DNA of 64,000 nucleotides, from assembly GCF_019613955.1 (NCBI RefSeq), contig NZ_CP080443.1:434001-498000 (forward strand), in the 5' to 3' direction. Below the pieces are notes generated by a model that had not been told where the DNA came from, did no database searches, and saw nothing but the letters and a program-made list of their open reading frames with translations. Shown piece after piece: positions 62,508 to 64,000 of the stretch. This DNA is from Chryseobacterium sp. LJ668. GTDB lineage: Bacteria; Bacteroidota; Bacteroidia; Flavobacteriales; Weeksellaceae. Positions within the stretch are counted from its first letter, which is position 1. Each line of letters begins with the position of its first letter. The translations under genes and the position numbers were made by a program.

Positions 62508-64000
62508 TTAATGTTGAGTATATTCTGGTGCTTCCACAGGCAAAGTAGTGGGCATGAAATATTCGTTAAGCCAGTAAAACTCCTGTCCGTTATGTTTGAT
62601 CTTTACGGCCGGATTGTTTCTGTGCGTAAGCATTCTTTCAGCTAAATCTTTATAAGATTTGAAATAAGATCTGGCTTCTTCATTGGTAATAATTTTTGAT
62701 TTCTTCCAGCCTTTCAGTTTAAAATTTGACATTTTTTCTTCGTCAGAATTATCAAATCCTGTGCTCACCCCAACTGCATAAGACATTGGCTGTTCATACA
62801 ACTCGCCTTTATCCAAGAATTTCAAGGTAGGATTGTATTTTTTAAGCAGCTTGATGTATTCTCGTAATGCTCTGGCCTGCTTAAAGTCTGTTCTTGCAGC
62901 TCCTGACTTCTCATAAACTTCGGAGTAAAAAGCTTTAAGCTGATCGTATTCTGTCTCAGAAATTAAAATACCTTTTTCGATACCCGGTTTGAAATCTTTT
63001 AATTCTTTAGGAATATATCCTTTCACCAAAAAAGGATTCCCATAATTGATAAGCTGTGCTGCGATGCCTGCGGGAACTGGATTTGTAAGGCCGGGATACA
63101 TATATTTATATTTAAAATCAACATCTGTTTTTCCTGCGCCGACAGATGAGTGGAAATACTCATTAAGCGATTTATCAATCATTTCATTATCCAATGTCAC
63201 TTGTGCGATCAAGCTGTCAACTGATTTTTTTAGAAAACCTGGTGCCGTAATATCTCCTTTTTTAGGAAATATAACAAATCCCGGAGCCATACTCTGTTTC
63301 GGAAAATCTAGTGAATAGAACCCTGCATCACCTTCAACCAAATTAAAATTATTCTTCGTTAAAACATCACTTTGATTGATGATCTTTTGTTTTTTGAGTT
63401 CGGCAACATTTTTAGCTGTATTGGTAACAATATTTTCTGCCATCAAGACAAAATCGTTGTAAGTATCCGCAGATCGCGCACTTGTCTGGAACATAATCAC
63501 TTTTGCCTGAGCCTGAGTGAGAGAATTGATTACCCCATACATATTTCCGCTCTGGTTGGCTGAAGTACCGATGGTGATGACAATATTGGTCTCGTCCGGA
63601 AGTTCGGAAAGCAGATTTCCGGCTGCAATCAGACCTTCGTTTACAGGTTGATTTCCACCTGTGCTTTGGCAGTTCATTTCATTGATTTTCTCATCGATAA
63701 AGGATGTGATTTTACTGTAATCTTTGCTTAAGACTGAAGGAACTACATTTTCTCCGCAAGGATTATTTTTATATAAAACAACGCCATATTTAATTGAATT
63801 AAAATAAGATGGCTTCTCAAATCTCAGTTGAAGATCCTGTAAAAGTGATTTTACAATGGGTGTATATGGTGTATTTGAAACACTTACATCTAAAACAAAA
63901 ACAATATTTGCACTTTTATTTTTTTCGGTGATTTCTCTATAACGATCAAAGTAAATAGGCTCACCCAAAACGTTATACACAAAGTTTTTGCTGTAATCTA
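62508..64000 (-). CDS. tssR: T6SS protein TssR, N-terminus outside window
   Basis: 497 codons in the window (stop at 62508). The frame is still open at the edge (DYSKNFVYNVLGEP), so an internal GTG at 63978-63980 is not the true start. The front shows a von Willebrand factor A domain with SANIVFVLDVSVSNTPY (a MIDAS-type DxSxS start) and NIVITIGTSANQSG. The back half matches what I recall of TssR, a subtype-iii-specific component thought to be periplasmic. The rest of the structural genes (tssB, C, E, F, G, K and the others) would be expected upstream, to the right of the window. Confidence 0.8.
   Translation of the reverse strand, partial: DYSKNFVYNVLGEPIYFDRYREITEKNKSANIVFVLDVSVSNTPYTPIVKSLLQDLQLRFEKPSYFNSIKYGVVLYKNNPCGENVVPSVLSKDYSKITSFIDEKINEMNCQSTGGNQPVNEGLIAAGNLLSELPDETNIVITIGTSANQSGNMYGVINSLTQAQAKVIMFQTSARSADTYNDFVLMAENIVTNTAKNVAELKKQKIINQSDVLTKNNFNLVEGDAGFYSLDFPKQSMAPGFVIFPKKGDITAPGFLKKSVDSLIAQVTLDNEMIDKSLNEYFHSSVGAGKTDVDFKYKYMYPGLTNPVPAGIAAQLINYGNPFLVKGYIPKELKDFKPGIEKGILISETEYDQLKAFYSEVYEKSGAARTDFKQARALREYIKLLKKYNPTLKFLDKGELYEQPMSYAVGVSTGFDNSDEEKMSNFKLKGWKKSKIITNEEARSYFKSYKDLAERMLTHRNNPAVKIKHNGQEFYWLNEYFMPTTLPVEAPEYTQH

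Overview
The window looks like chromosomal DNA of a Flavobacteriia member, most likely Chryseobacterium or a close relative in the Weeksellaceae. The evidence is AT-rich DNA, Bacteroidota promoters (TAnnTTTG -7 boxes with short leaders and hardly any Shine-Dalgarno sequences), two proteins with C-terminal type IX secretion (T9SS) tails, a SusC/SusD pair, an S46 dipeptidyl-peptidase, and type VI secretion (T6SS) parts of the Bacteroidota subtype iii (TssD, TssR, DUF4280 PAAR-like protein). No plasmid, phage or IS transposase is visible.

Layout. 1-3400: end of adk, then obgE, a DUF6438 lipoprotein and an RhlE-like DEAD-box helicase with a hairpin-rich leader. 3425-6306: two secreted proteins, one with a T9SS tail and one with YadA-like head repeats. 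6377-12214: a membrane protein, tatD, a GSCFA protein, a polyprenyl synthetase, and a DUF47-PiT phosphate uptake pair. 12487-15162: a second DEAD-box helicase and a frameshifted DUF2461 gene. 15267-19595: small surface-glycan block (FkbM methyltransferase, flippase, two glycosyltransferases). 19650-22133: aspartase and a lipoprotein amidase. 22271-23071: tRNA cluster Ser-Pro-Arg-Pro-(decayed)-Arg showing a segmental duplication. 23129-25719: SH3-like protein, prmA, SDR. 25874-32944: calcineurin-type phosphoesterase, SusD, SusC and a glycerophosphodiesterase, a likely phosphoester-scavenging locus with Pho-box-like repeats. 33139-47346: ligA, an LRR/T9SS protein, MgtC, a DPP11-type peptidase, a deacetylase/GNAT pair, an M16 peptidase, YdeI-like and DUF4256 genes. 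47518-48178: orphan Imm22 immunity gene and a Fic-gene relic. 48220-51087: polA.

51666-64000, all on the minus strand, is the most distinctive region: a T6SS-iii effector island at the edge of the structural locus (TssR runs off the right end). It holds two modules. The first is PAAR-like protein, a 1001-aa double peptidoglycan hydrolase (lambda-R/GH104-like plus M23), a lipoprotein and a LysM protein. The second is VgrG, an HExxH metallopeptidase and a small lipoprotein. Each module is followed downstream by a nearly identical hcp/tssD gene. Both hcp genes carry the same two-box operator, two 15-bp boxes 21 bp apart, exactly 50 bases upstream of the -7 box. I consider this operator and the two effector/immunity modules the best candidates for undescribed biology here.

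Limits: all family calls come from reading motifs and from memory of the families, without database searches. Promoters, terminators and operators are pattern-based.
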